In this document: positions 36,140-45,447 of the stretch, in pieces
How positions within the stretch are numbered: the first letter of the stretch is position 1
How the letters are laid out: every line of letters begins with the position of its first letter
Assembly (NCBI GenBank): GCA_945909635.1
Contig: OX246690.1
Location: 496,001-560,000, forward strand
DNA length: 64,000 nucleotides
From: Clostridioides difficile_A
GTDB taxonomy: Bacteria; Bacillota; Clostridia; Peptostreptococcales; Peptostreptococcaceae
Direction: 5' to 3'
The notes under the pieces: generated by a model
Seen by the model: only the letters and a program-made list of their open reading frames with translations
Database searches by the model: none
What the model was told of the DNA's origin: nothing
Made by a program: the position numbers and the translations under genes

Positions 36140-36834
36140 AGCCATTAGTTCTAATTGTAGAAGATGACAAGCCAATTTGTAAATTTATAAAGGTGTCTCT
36201 TGAAACTCAAAGTTATAGGTGTGTAGAGACTGATAATGGAGGAACCGCCATATCACTTATACATTCTCTTGACCCAGACTTAATAATTTTAGATTTAGGG
36301 CTACCAGATATTGATGGAATTGAAGTAATAGGACGAGTTAGAGCATGTGCTAAAAATAACAAAATAATTGTTGTTTCAGCAAGAGAACATGAAAGAGATA
36401 AAGTTGAGGCTTTGGATGGAGGAGCTGACGATTATTTGACTAAACCTTTTAGTGTAACAGAACTTTTAGCTAGAGTGCGTGTAGCTCTTAGAAATAAGGC
36501 TCAACAAGGCAATATAAACAATGATACTCCAAAGGCTTTTGAAGTTAAAAATCTAAAGATAGATTATGAAAATCATACTGTTTTAATTAATGATAAAGAA
36601 ATACATTTAACTCCAATTGAATATAAGATTATTGAATTAATGTCTAAGTATTCAGGAAGAGTTTTAACTCATAAATTTATAATAGATAAGGTCTGGGGAA
36701 ATTACTATGAAAGTGAAAACCAGTCGCTTAGAGTATTTATGGCAAGTATAAGGAGAAAAATCGAAAAAAACCCTGCACAACCAGAGTATATTTTGACTGA
36801 AGTTGGAGTAGGCTATCGTATGGCGGATGAATAG
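36130..36834 (+). CDS. KdpE-like response regulator
   Basis: A 234-residue OmpR-family regulator with phosphoacceptor D55 (LIILDLGLPDIDGIE), TKPFSVTELLARVRVALR and a winged-helix domain (HLTPIEYKIIELM, RKIEKNPAQPEYILTEVGVGYRM). The start is GTG at 36130, overlapping the kinase by 10 bases, with GGAGG upstream. In other bacteria KdpDE controls the potassium pump KdpFABC; those genes are not within the window, so the target here is open. Confidence 0.9.
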   Translation: MEIKPLVLIVEDDKPICKFIKVSLETQSYRCVETDNGGTAISLIHSLDPDLIILDLGLPDIDGIEVIGRVRACAKNNKIIVVSAREHERDKVEALDGGADDYLTKPFSVTELLARVRVALRNKAQQGNINNDTPKAFEVKNLKIDYENHTVLINDKEIHLTPIEYKIIELMSKYSGRVLTHKFIIDKVWGNYYESENQSLRVFMASIRRKIEKNPAQPEYILTEVGVGYRMADE

Positions 36835-37215
36835 TTACGAAATTAAGATAATATTAATTAGATAAAAATTATCTGCTATTCTAATAAATATGAATATTTT
36901 AAACAGAATACAAATAGCTATGTATATTTTATAATAAATAGATATAAAATCAATTTATCTAATCTTAAATCTACATAGTTATTTTTGTATTTTAAAATAT
37001 ATTTTTTCATGAAATAATATACGTTTTAAATTGAGGATTAATTTCCTATAAACATTACCTTTTGTAGAAAAATTATCTATATAATACTATAGATGTTTGT
37101 ATAGAAGTTCTTTACCATAAATATAGAATGTGAGATAATAAATTAAATAAAAATAGAAAGTAATGAGGATATAATTTTTAGAAAGTATAAAATTGATGGA
37201 TTAGGAGCGAAGTTT
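36835..37215. other. Intergenic region with a probable terminator
   Basis: About 380 bases. AATAGCTATGTA (36910-36921) and TACATAGTTATTTTTG (about 36971-36986) form a long-looped hairpin with a T-run that probably ends the KdpDE-like transcript. The remainder is A/T-rich leader of the next gene; nothing else seen. Confidence 0.45.
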
Positions 37216-38502
37216 ATGATAGTGGGTATTATAGGCCCTTCAGACTCTGGGTTTAAGATAAAGGATGATTTAAAACAGATAGACAGTGATTTAGAAACTA
37301 AAATATATGTAAGAGAAAAAGTGGTAGATACAATAGAAGTTATTTCTAAATGTGAAGATGAATGTGATGCTATTATATTTACAGGATGTGCAGTTTATGA
37401 GTTTATAAAATCTAAGTATGAGATAAGCAAACCACATTCATTTGTACCAAGAAGTGGTACAAGCATAATGAAGGCATTTTGGGCAATAAAAAGTGAGGAT
37501 ATAAAGTTAGATAAATTCAGTATAGATGTAGTAGATAGATATGTTGTAGAAGATGCACTTAAAGAATTTGATATAAAAGCTACAAGTGTGTTTTGTAATC
37601 CGTTTTCTTTGGAAGTAGGAGAATCTGAGCTTGTAGAATGGCATATAAAATTATTTGAAGAAAATAAAACAGATATAATGTTAACTGGTTTCGGAGCAGT
37701 ATATAATGAATTAAAAGAAAGAGGTTATCCAGTATTTCGTCTACAAGCTACTATACAATTAATCAAAGAAAGTTATGAGAAAGTAAAGAGTGAATATGCT
37801 CTAAGTAAGGCTAGATTTTCTCAAATTGCTGTTGAAATCTTGAGTATAATAGATTATAAAGAGAAGATAGATAACTATTATTCTGATATGATAAAAAAAT
37901 CAGATATGGATAAGCTTGTAGTGAACTATGTGAGAAGTATTCAAGGTTCCCTATTTTTATTTGGAAGAAATGATTATGTCGTATTTGTTCATAAAGGAGT
38001 AGCTGATAATGAGTATAACTACGATAAGTTATTTAAACTGAAGAGAGATATAAAAGATATGGGATTTTCTCTTAGTATAGGAATTGGTACTGGAGTAACT
38101 GCATATCAAGCTGAGAATAATGCACATAAAGCATTAAGACGCTCTATAGATTCAAAAGAAATTGGCATATATTTAGTAGATGAAGATGAAAATATAAGAG
38201 GTCCTTTAGCCTCAGAAAATGAATTAAATTATTCTTTAATGTTGTCTGATGAAAAAGTAATAGATATATCTAAAAAGACTGGAATGAGTTGTGAATCAGT
38301 TGCAAAAATTATTGCTATAAGTGAGAATAGGCAAAGTAAGATTTATGATTCAAAAGAATTAGCAGAATATTTAAATGTAAGTGAAAGAAGTGCAAGGCGT
38401 ATATTAAATAAAATAGTGAGTGCAGACCTAGGTAGGATATGTGCAAAAGAAACTAGCATTGGTGGAGGAAGACCTAAAAATATTACTGAAATATTATTTT
38501 AA
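37216..38502 (+). CDS. Unassigned regulator: PrpR-like sensor, degenerate cyclase-like domain, HTH
   Basis: A 428-residue cytoplasmic protein. Residues 1-190 resemble a periplasmic-binding or PrpR_N-like sensor fold (MIVGIIGPSDSGFKI, CDAIIFTGCAVYEFIK). Residues about 230-330 contain LFLFGRNDYVVFVHKG and FSLSIGIGTGVTAYQAENNAHKAL, similar in layout to a GGDEF/GTP-cyclohydrolase-III-like fold but with no GGDEF motif. The C-terminus has a helix-turn-helix (SKELAEYLNVSERSARRILNKIV). No ATPase domain is present. It converges on the M20 peptidase/AbgT pair and may control it. I do not recognise the family. Confidence 0.6.
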   Translation: MIVGIIGPSDSGFKIKDDLKQIDSDLETKIYVREKVVDTIEVISKCEDECDAIIFTGCAVYEFIKSKYEISKPHSFVPRSGTSIMKAFWAIKSEDIKLDKFSIDVVDRYVVEDALKEFDIKATSVFCNPFSLEVGESELVEWHIKLFEENKTDIMLTGFGAVYNELKERGYPVFRLQATIQLIKESYEKVKSEYALSKARFSQIAVEILSIIDYKEKIDNYYSDMIKKSDMDKLVVNYVRSIQGSLFLFGRNDYVVFVHKGVADNEYNYDKLFKLKRDIKDMGFSLSIGIGTGVTAYQAENNAHKALRRSIDSKEIGIYLVDEDENIRGPLASENELNYSLMLSDEKVIDISKKTGMSCESVAKIIAISENRQSKIYDSKELAEYLNVSERSARRILNKIVSADLGRICAKETSIGGGRPKNITEILF

Positions 38503-38545
38503 AAAACTGCATCAACTACTGCAATAAATTATTATATAAAATACT

Positions 38546-38607
38546 AAAACCTATGTAAAACAAGCTTTTAAGATATAACTTATAAAGTTGAAAATACATA
38601 GGTTTTT
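38546..38607. terminator. Bidirectional terminator between convergent genes
   Basis: AAAACCTATGTA (38546-38557) pairs with TACATAGGTTTTT (38595-38607). A- and T-runs on both sides fit both directions. Confidence 0.82.
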
Positions 38608-38640
38608 AGTTTTATAATTTTAAGATATCTGTTGTAATAT

Positions 38641-39747
38641 TTATAATTTAATCATATGATAAACTATTTTAGCAGTATCATACAATTCATCTATATTTAC
38701 GTATTCATTAACTGTGTGAACATCATACATACCTAGACTCAATATAGCACAGTTGTATCCAAGATTAGCTAATATATTTGCATCACTTCCACCACCAATT
38801 ACCATTGGGTTTGGAACAACACCAACTTGTCTTATTGCTTCTTCACTCAATTTGAATACATGACTATCTCTACTAAGTTCAAAACTAGGATAAGACATAT
38901 TATGCTCAAAAGTATAAGTAGTATTAAATTTAGATGCAGCATCTTTGCAACACTTCTCCATATGATTAAGTTCATACTCTAAAGTTTCAGGTATATGAGA
39001 CCTAATTTCAGCAGTCAATGTAACCTTGTCAGTTACTATATTTGTAGCTCCACCACCTTCTATCTTACCTATGTTTGAAGTAGTTAATGAATCTATTCTG
39101 CCTATATGCATATTACTTATTGCATGAGAAGCTACCAATATAGCATTTATGCCTTTTTCAGGCTCTATACCAGCATGTGCTTTCTTACCATAAAAAGAGA
39201 TTTTTATAGATTGCTGAGCAGGAGCTTTATATGCTATCGAACCAATAGCTCCACCAGAATCTAAAATCACCATATCTTTACAAGGTAAGTTGTCAGGATT
39301 AAAGTTTTTAACACCATGCATACCAGCTTCCTCACAGATTGTAAAACAAAGATAAATATCTCTATGTGGGATTTTTTCTGTAATAACATGTTCTAATGCT
39401 TCAAGTATAGCAGCTATTCCAGCCTTATCATCTGCACCAAGTGTAGTAGTACCATCACTTCTAACTATGTTACCATCTAGTACAGGCTTTACACCTAAAC
39501 AAGGTTGAACTTGGTCCATATGTGCACATAAACAAAGAGGTCTACTTCCTTCTTCACCTTTTATATAGGCAATAACATTTCCTGTATTACCACCATATTT
39601 TTCACCAGCATCATCTATAATGGCATCTATATTTCTTTCTTTTAAGTAGTTTACAAGCCATTTAGACATTTCTAATTCTTGATTAGAGGGACTATCAATT
39701 TTAACCATATCCATAAAATTATTTATAAGTCTATTTTTATCTAACAT
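38641..39747 (-). CDS. M20-family peptidase, tripeptidase T-like
   Basis: A 368-residue cytoplasmic metallopeptidase. Zinc-site sequences are visible: LCLCAHMDQVQP, TLGADDKAGIA, CFTICEEAGMHG and, near the end, MVIGGGSDANILANLG with VHTVNEYV. The insert region between about 175 and 290 is the dimerisation domain. AAGGAG precedes the ATG. It lies 33 bases downstream of an AbgT transporter, so it probably cleaves an imported peptide or aminoacyl compound. Specificity is not readable. Confidence 0.88.
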   Translation of the reverse strand: MLDKNRLINNFMDMVKIDSPSNQELEMSKWLVNYLKERNIDAIIDDAGEKYGGNTGNVIAYIKGEEGSRPLCLCAHMDQVQPCLGVKPVLDGNIVRSDGTTTLGADDKAGIAAILEALEHVITEKIPHRDIYLCFTICEEAGMHGVKNFNPDNLPCKDMVILDSGGAIGSIAYKAPAQQSIKISFYGKKAHAGIEPEKGINAILVASHAISNMHIGRIDSLTTSNIGKIEGGGATNIVTDKVTLTAEIRSHIPETLEYELNHMEKCCKDAASKFNTTYTFEHNMSYPSFELSRDSHVFKLSEEAIRQVGVVPNPMVIGGGSDANILANLGYNCAILSLGMYDVHTVNEYVNIDELYDTAKIVYHMIKL

Positions 39748-39780
39748 AAATTTTTCTCCTTTTAGAAAGATTTAATTAAA

Positions 39781-41322
39781 TTACATACTATATGAAGGTA
39801 GTATTCCAGGTCCTAATGGAATATTAAATACCATAAATAATATCAATAATATAGTCCATACTATTAAGAATGAGATTGAGTATGGTAACATGTTAGCTAT
39901 TACAGTACCCATACCAGCATCTTTATCATATTTTCTCGTAAATGCTAATATAATAGGGAAGTATGGGAATAATGGACTAAGTGGATTTGTTATACAATCA
40001 CCTATACGATAAGCCATTTGAGTAAGCTCTGGATTGTATCCAACCATCATAAACATTGGTACAAATATAGGTGCAAGGATAGCCCATTTTGCAGATGCAC
40101 TACCTATAAATAAATTTATAAAACAAGATAAGATAATAAATCCTATCAATAATAAAGGTCCATTTATTCCTGCTGATTTTAAAAATTCTCCACCTTTTAC
40201 AGCTAGTATTAAACCTAAATTACTATTTGTAAACAACTGTAAAAATTGTGAAGCTGCAAATGCTAGTATTATATATCCACCCATATCACTCATTGCACCA
40301 GCCATTATAGAGACAACATCCTTGTCCTTTTTTATCTTACCTATAGTTTTTCCATATACAACACCAGGTATAAAAAATGCTAATGCTATTATAGGTACCA
40401 TACCTTTCATAAGAGGAGCATTGTTTGATAGTAAGTCTCCTGTTTCTGGGTCAGCTAAGAATGGTTTTTTACCAATTACACTAAGAGCTATTATGATTGC
40501 TGCATATATTAATATACTTATACCAGCCCTTTTAAGACCTTTTTTTTCTGCATCATTAAGACTACCATCAACATCTAATTCTGCATTTCCTTCATACTTA
40601 CCAAATCTAGGCGCTACAATCTTTTCCGTTACCCATGTTGCTAACAGTATTAAAACAAAAGTTGATGCTATCATAAAGAATAAGTTCATTGTTGCATTAG
40701 CTTGAAATCCAGAGTCAATCATTTGGGCTGCTGGAACTGTAAAACTTGCAGCAAGTATATCATTGACACTTATCATAATATTTGCAGCAAATCCTAGACA
40801 GACTGCTGCATACCCAGAAAATAAACCTATAAGAGGATGTCTACCAACACCAAGGTATACAAGTGCAGCTAGTGGTGGAAATAGTATTGTACCTGCATCT
40901 GATGCAATATTGGCAAGCATACCTATAGTCATTACAACAAGAGTTACTTTTGTTTCAGGAATCTTGCTTACTGATGCTTTGATTGTTGCTGTCATAAGTC
41001 CAGTTTTATCACATACACCAGCACCTATCATAGTTACTAAAACTAGTCCTAAAGGAGCAAATCCTTGAAAGTTACTAACTATATTTCCTAGAAGAATTTG
41101 AAGCTGTTCTACAGTCAATAGATTTATAGCTTTTATTGTTTCTCCTGTACCAGGATGAACTACTGAGATACCCATAGAGCCAACTATACTAGATAGTATA
41201 AGTAAAAGTACACATAGTCCTAAAAATATTGTAACTGGGTCTGGTAGTTTATTACCAACAGTTTCTATTCTGTTTAATGTTCTGTCAAAAAAATTTTTCT
41301 TCTTAACTACGTTATCATTCAT
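39781..41322 (-). CDS. AbgT-family transporter
   Basis: A 513-residue membrane protein with about eleven to twelve transmembrane segments. LIIGSASAKWAILAPIFVPM (here FIGSASAKWAILAPIF), GDCITNPLSPLFPYFPI and the VNDILAASFTVPAAQ region are characteristic of AbgT, which imports p-aminobenzoyl-glutamate or exports folate-pathway compounds and sulphonamides. GGAGGGA precedes the ATG. In operon with the M20 peptidase, which suggests import and hydrolysis of an N-acyl or peptide substrate. Confidence 0.9.
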   Translation of the reverse strand: MNDNVVKKKNFFDRTLNRIETVGNKLPDPVTIFLGLCVLLLILSSIVGSMGISVVHPGTGETIKAINLLTVEQLQILLGNIVSNFQGFAPLGLVLVTMIGAGVCDKTGLMTATIKASVSKIPETKVTLVVMTIGMLANIASDAGTILFPPLAALVYLGVGRHPLIGLFSGYAAVCLGFAANIMISVNDILAASFTVPAAQMIDSGFQANATMNLFFMIASTFVLILLATWVTEKIVAPRFGKYEGNAELDVDGSLNDAEKKGLKRAGISILIYAAIIIALSVIGKKPFLADPETGDLLSNNAPLMKGMVPIIALAFFIPGVVYGKTIGKIKKDKDVVSIMAGAMSDMGGYIILAFAASQFLQLFTNSNLGLILAVKGGEFLKSAGINGPLLLIGFIILSCFINLFIGSASAKWAILAPIFVPMFMMVGYNPELTQMAYRIGDCITNPLSPLFPYFPIILAFTRKYDKDAGMGTVIANMLPYSISFLIVWTILLILFMVFNIPLGPGILPSYSM

Positions 41323-42126
41323 AATATCCCTCCCTAATAATTAAAAAATAAGTATTGTGGTCAAATTTATAATTAAAATTATGATTGTTGATTTAAGACG
41401 TGTCCACAATATGTCCTAAAAAAAGTATAAAATAAACTTTTAACTATGTCAATGTAATTTTCTGAATTTTCTGTATGAGTAGTGTTAATTAAATATGATT
41501 TAAGTAAATTAATGACGAATTATATCTAATGTATTTGAATAACATATACACTTTAAATTTAATTTTAAAATAAAATTTTAGAAAAAGCTAGTGGAAGATT
41601 AAGTTATTAAAGTAATAATCTAATAAAATGTTAAGCTTTTAGAATGCTTAGAGTGTAGATTTGATTCAAAATCGAAAAGAAAAAATCAATTATTAGTTTT
41701 TTATAATATATATATAATATAAAAATTATCTATACCGATAATTTATGTAAATTAGTAATATAAATTTCTAGAGATGTATGTATATCTTTCTAGAGTGGTG
41801 CTTTTTAATGACTTTTATATATTGAAATGATATAATATATCCGAGTAATAAGTAAAGGAATATTAAATTAAAATTAAGATATTTGTAGGTTTATTTAAAA
41901 TATATGTTAATATTAGCATCTTTTTATAGAAAGTCTAATGGGAATATAAACCATTTATAATTATAAATTCTTAGAGAAATCCTTTAAACTATAAAAAATA
42001 CTGTAGTTAAATCACTTTTTAAATTAATCAGAAATAGAAGATTTCATTTATAAGAGTATTGTATTTGTACTATAGAAGTATTAAATGATTCATAAGCAAG
42101 TATAGGTGATGCATAAGGAGGATATG
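41323..42126. other. Intergenic region of about 800 bases, nothing firm
   Basis: Very A/T-rich DNA between the divergent transporter and diguanylate cyclase genes. GGTGATGCATAAGGAGGATATG at its end provides the cyclase ribosome binding site. I looked for riboswitch cores (including c-di-GMP types), tRNA and coding frames with ribosome binding sites and found none. Confidence 0.4.
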
Positions 42127-43188
42127 ATGCTAGAGACACTATTAAGAAATTTTAGAGCAAAGAAGATGGATTTGTATCAGTCTGAAATTAGAATTAGAAA
42201 TTACCATAGTTTGAATGGCCTATCACTAGTAGGGCTTACTATTTCAACTATGGTTCTTATATTTGGATTGACTTTATCAGAAGTAGTTACTTTTAATACA
42301 GAATTTTTTCTTATATTTGGATATTTTCTTATTCTTCATATCCTTTGTAAATTTTATTTAAAAGAACACACTAAATATATAACATGTATTTTTTATGGAG
42401 TATTAACGCCAGTTATGATAATGGGTATTTTAATGGGAACTTTTTTAGATAAAACAGAACCTTCAATTACAATCATGGTATTCATATGTGTACTTCCTCT
42501 ATTCATATTAGATAAACCTTGGAGAATCATTCTTTATATAACAATAATTTCTATAGTTTATGGTATCTGTTGTTTTATAGCAAAGGATATAGATATGTTT
42601 ATGGCAGACCTAGTCGATTTAGTTACATTTTATTTTTTATCTGTTGGTGTTAATTTCTTTATTTTAAATGACCGTATTGAAAGTGTAGAAAACTATATTA
42701 AGTATCGAGAAAAATCGGAAATTGATTTATTGACAGGTATATATAATCGAGGTTCTGGAGTCGAGATGATTGAAAAACTCATGTCTAAACAAAAATATGG
42801 TGCTTTTATTCTTATTGATATAGATGATTTTAAGTATATTAATGATTCTTATGGTCATATAGTAGGAGATTATTATCTAAAAGCTGTAGCTGAAAATATA
42901 AGAAATGTGTTTTATGATAGTATTGCATTAAGATTAGGTGGTGATGAGTTTGCTATCTATTCTGTAGAATTAACTGATGAAGAGAAGTGTAGGATACGAT
43001 TTGAAAAATTATTTGAAGTATTAAATGATATGGAAGATTTATCAAGGGATAACTATGTATTTCATATCAGTTTAGGATGCTCTATTTGTGATGAAAATAT
43101 TATCAATTTTGAAGAGTTGTATAGTAAAGCAGACGAAGCCCTTTATTCAGCAAAGGAAGCTGGAAAAGGATGCTATCGTATAAATTAG
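42127..43188 (+). CDS. Membrane diguanylate cyclase (GGDEF)
   Basis: About 353 residues. Six hydrophobic segments at roughly 27-180 are followed by a GGDEF domain beginning DLLTGIYNRGSG. The active motif GGDEF is intact (about 271-275), as are the metal-binding DIDDFKYINDSYGH. The RxxD product-inhibition site expected five residues before the motif is absent (YDSI there). It should make cyclic di-GMP at the membrane without strong feedback. ATG at 42127 is chosen since AAGGAGG is 5 bases upstream; earlier in-frame starts are closer or lack it. Confidence 0.88.
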   Translation: MLETLLRNFRAKKMDLYQSEIRIRNYHSLNGLSLVGLTISTMVLIFGLTLSEVVTFNTEFFLIFGYFLILHILCKFYLKEHTKYITCIFYGVLTPVMIMGILMGTFLDKTEPSITIMVFICVLPLFILDKPWRIILYITIISIVYGICCFIAKDIDMFMADLVDLVTFYFLSVGVNFFILNDRIESVENYIKYREKSEIDLLTGIYNRGSGVEMIEKLMSKQKYGAFILIDIDDFKYINDSYGHIVGDYYLKAVAENIRNVFYDSIALRLGGDEFAIYSVELTDEEKCRIRFEKLFEVLNDMEDLSRDNYVFHISLGCSICDENIINFEELYSKADEALYSAKEAGKGCYRIN

Positions 43189-43272
43189 TTAGATTCTACT
43201 ATATTCTATTCAAAGTGTGGAGAATATTTAAAAAATAATAAATCAGTTTTAAAGGAATTTGTTTTGTACTTT

Positions 43273-44031
43273 TTATAAAAATCTATGGATATCATTTGAA
43301 TTGTGTAGATGATATAAAGTTATCTTATGTATATAGTGCAGATTCTGTTCTAATTTGCTACATTCAAATGGTTTTCCATGTCCAGGATAAATCATTTTGG
43401 GTTTTGTATTTATAATTGTTTCCCAAGACTGAGCAAATTCCATTTTATTTTCTGCAAATATGGTGATTTTATGAATACTTGGAAAGCCATTCATTGCAGA
43501 ATCTCCACAAAATAAAGTCCCATTATTAAGTAGTAGGGAAATTGAATCAGAAGTATGTCCTGGTGTTTCTATGATTTTTCCATTTAATTCTTTTTCAATT
43601 TCTTTTAGATTATTGTCAGAGATAAGAATACATCTTTTTTCAAACTCTTGCTTTAGTGTAGGAAAACAATGTCCACCTTTTCCAAATAGTTTCATAATTT
43701 GACAAAAGAGAAAAGCGGTACGACTTGTGCATCCACCAATAAAAGAGTTTTGTCCTTTATATAGAGCTTTTAAAGCTTTATCATGCATGACAATTTTTGT
43801 ATTAGGAGATTCTTCTAAAATCTGATTTATAAAACCTGCATGGTCATCATGGGCATGAGTTAGAAATATGTATCTAATGTCTTTGATTTTTATGTTGGAT
43901 TTGAATATTTGTTTTTTGAAATGTTTAAAACCATTTTCATATCCAGTATCAATCAAGACAAAACCGTCTTGAATAGGGTATAACCAATTATTTACAATTA
44001 GGTTTCCTGCATTAAATGTTTTTTCAAACAT
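43273..44031 (-). CDS. Metallo-beta-lactamase-fold hydrolase
   Basis: A 252-residue protein. The HxHxDH motif is THAHDDHAGF, followed by the later histidine in IIETPGHTSDS, aspartate in LFCGDSAM and a final histidine in IYPGHGKPF, so both metal sites are complete. The family covers glyoxalase II, lactonases and others; substrate unknown. Start preceded by AAGGTGGTGAAA. Solitary gene. Confidence 0.85.
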   Translation of the reverse strand: MFEKTFNAGNLIVNNWLYPIQDGFVLIDTGYENGFKHFKKQIFKSNIKIKDIRYIFLTHAHDDHAGFINQILEESPNTKIVMHDKALKALYKGQNSFIGGCTSRTAFLFCQIMKLFGKGGHCFPTLKQEFEKRCILISDNNLKEIEKELNGKIIETPGHTSDSISLLLNNGTLFCGDSAMNGFPSIHKITIFAENKMEFAQSWETIINTKPKMIYPGHGKPFECSKLEQNLHYIHKITLYHLHNSNDIHRFL

Positions 44032-44130
44032 TTTTTCACCACCTTAAATTAAAATAGAAATTTGTATAGTTAGAAAGAATATATCATACTTATATTTATA
44101 CTTCAACAGAGTCTTAAAAGTTTTAAAGTG

Positions 44131-44175
44131 AGTAGCACCAGTAAATATTTATATTATCTACAGATGCTACTTTTT
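44131..44175. terminator. Hairpin between two minus-strand genes
   Basis: AGTAGCA and TGCTACT (about 44131-44172) form a stem with T-run TTTTT on the + side and A/T-rich sequence on the other. It may end transcription of the MerR-type gene before the lactamase-fold gene. Confidence 0.5.
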
Positions 44176-44255
44176 GTGAGCTTTGTAGGGCTAGCACTAA
44201 TTCTTTATAGGATTAGCAACTTATAAGATGAAATAATAACTATAGTGTAAAGTTG

Positions 44256-45119
44256 TTACTTTTCAAGATATGCTTTTAGGGCAAGCCCAATAAATTTTGA
44301 TGCCCCATCTCCATATTTCTTATCATTAATTTCAATAAATGTAGGATTTGATATATAATTTTCAGACGTAATAGACCAATAGTTATCTCCCATATCAATA
44401 CCATTATTAATTTTATTAGTAAAGGAAATTAGTTCTCCAACTAATTCTTGAATATCCAAAGATGTAACATCTTTACTTAGATTCTCTGTAAGTTTTTTTG
44501 TAATATCATCACTTTTTTTTATAAGGTTAAATACTTCTGCTTGGTTAATAGTAGAACCATTAGATATAAAATTTTGAAGATTACTTTCCATAGCTTTTGT
44601 GTATTTTTCGATACTTCCATACTGTTTAGTTGCCATATCAGCTATTTTGTTTTCATTAGACTTCATTTCTGAAATCATTTCATCAAAGTTTTCAACACTT
44701 CCAAATTGCTTGATAATTCCATCAGTATGAGTTTCTTTGAACTCAGTTAATATACGAAAATATTCATCCATATTAAAATCTTTAAAATCCATACATTTTT
44801 CTCCTTTTATAAGTTTATCAAGTAACTCTAATAGAGCATTTAATCTATCCCTTTTTATTTGAATTAGTTCTCGTTGATTCTCAAATGTAGTAATCATATC
44901 AAATTTAGGATTTTCCATGATTACTTTAATTTCTTTTAATGTAAAATCAAGTTCTTTAAAAAATAGAATTTGTTGTAAAACTTCTAATGCTTTCTCATCA
45001 TATAATCTATATCCAGCACTCGTTATTTCTGTGGGTTTAAATAAATCAATTTCGTCATAAAACTGTAGAGTACGTACACTAATACCAGTTATCGAAGAAA
45101 CCTGTTTTACTGTCATCAT
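44256..45119 (-). CDS. MerR-family regulator with TipAS-like C-terminal domain
   Basis: A 287-residue regulator. The N-terminal MerR helix-turn-helix reads VKQVSSITGISVRTLQFYDEIDLF, followed by the coiled coil (about 75-115). The C-terminal two-thirds (about 145-287, ending KYGDGASKFIGLALKAYLEK) matches the TipAS domain, which binds thiopeptide antibiotics or other drugs. Such proteins activate multidrug genes on ligand binding. AAGGTGA is upstream of two consecutive ATG codons. Its target is not evident; neighbours are not transporters. Confidence 0.88.
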   Translation of the reverse strand: MMTVKQVSSITGISVRTLQFYDEIDLFKPTEITSAGYRLYDEKALEVLQQILFFKELDFTLKEIKVIMENPKFDMITTFENQRELIQIKRDRLNALLELLDKLIKGEKCMDFKDFNMDEYFRILTEFKETHTDGIIKQFGSVENFDEMISEMKSNENKIADMATKQYGSIEKYTKAMESNLQNFISNGSTINQAEVFNLIKKSDDITKKLTENLSKDVTSLDIQELVGELISFTNKINNGIDMGDNYWSITSENYISNPTFIEINDKKYGDGASKFIGLALKAYLEK

Positions 45120-45392
45120 TTTAATTCACCTTCTTTCATACTCTGGTAATTGAGACCTAGCTAATATTATATTTGCAAGAAATAGTATTTACTTATTAAC
45201 TCTATCCCTAACTACCACTGTATACTATCACTATACGTGAGGGTCAATCTCTTTGTTATATTTTTTCTAAATAATATTAGGGATTTTACTAAGAATAATA
45301 TGTTTTATTTTGGTTGTGATTTATGCTATGTATTTTATTGGAAAAGTAAAAGATTGGTAATAAGGTATTCTAAAAATAAAGAGAAATGTAAG

Positions 45393-45430
45393 AAAAGATG
45401 GTATAGCTTTTAAGGCATATACCATCTTTT
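45393..45430. terminator. Terminator after the M20 amidohydrolase operon
   Basis: AAAAGATGGTATA pairs perfectly with TATACCATCTTTT around a 12-base loop. Runs of A and T make it usable for the minus-strand operon and the other direction. Confidence 0.85.
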
Positions 45431-45447
45431 GTACTATAAAAATATAC

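Noticed and set aside
41323..42126. Cyclic di-GMP riboswitch before the cyclase gene
   Set aside because: None of the conserved core segments of either class could be found.
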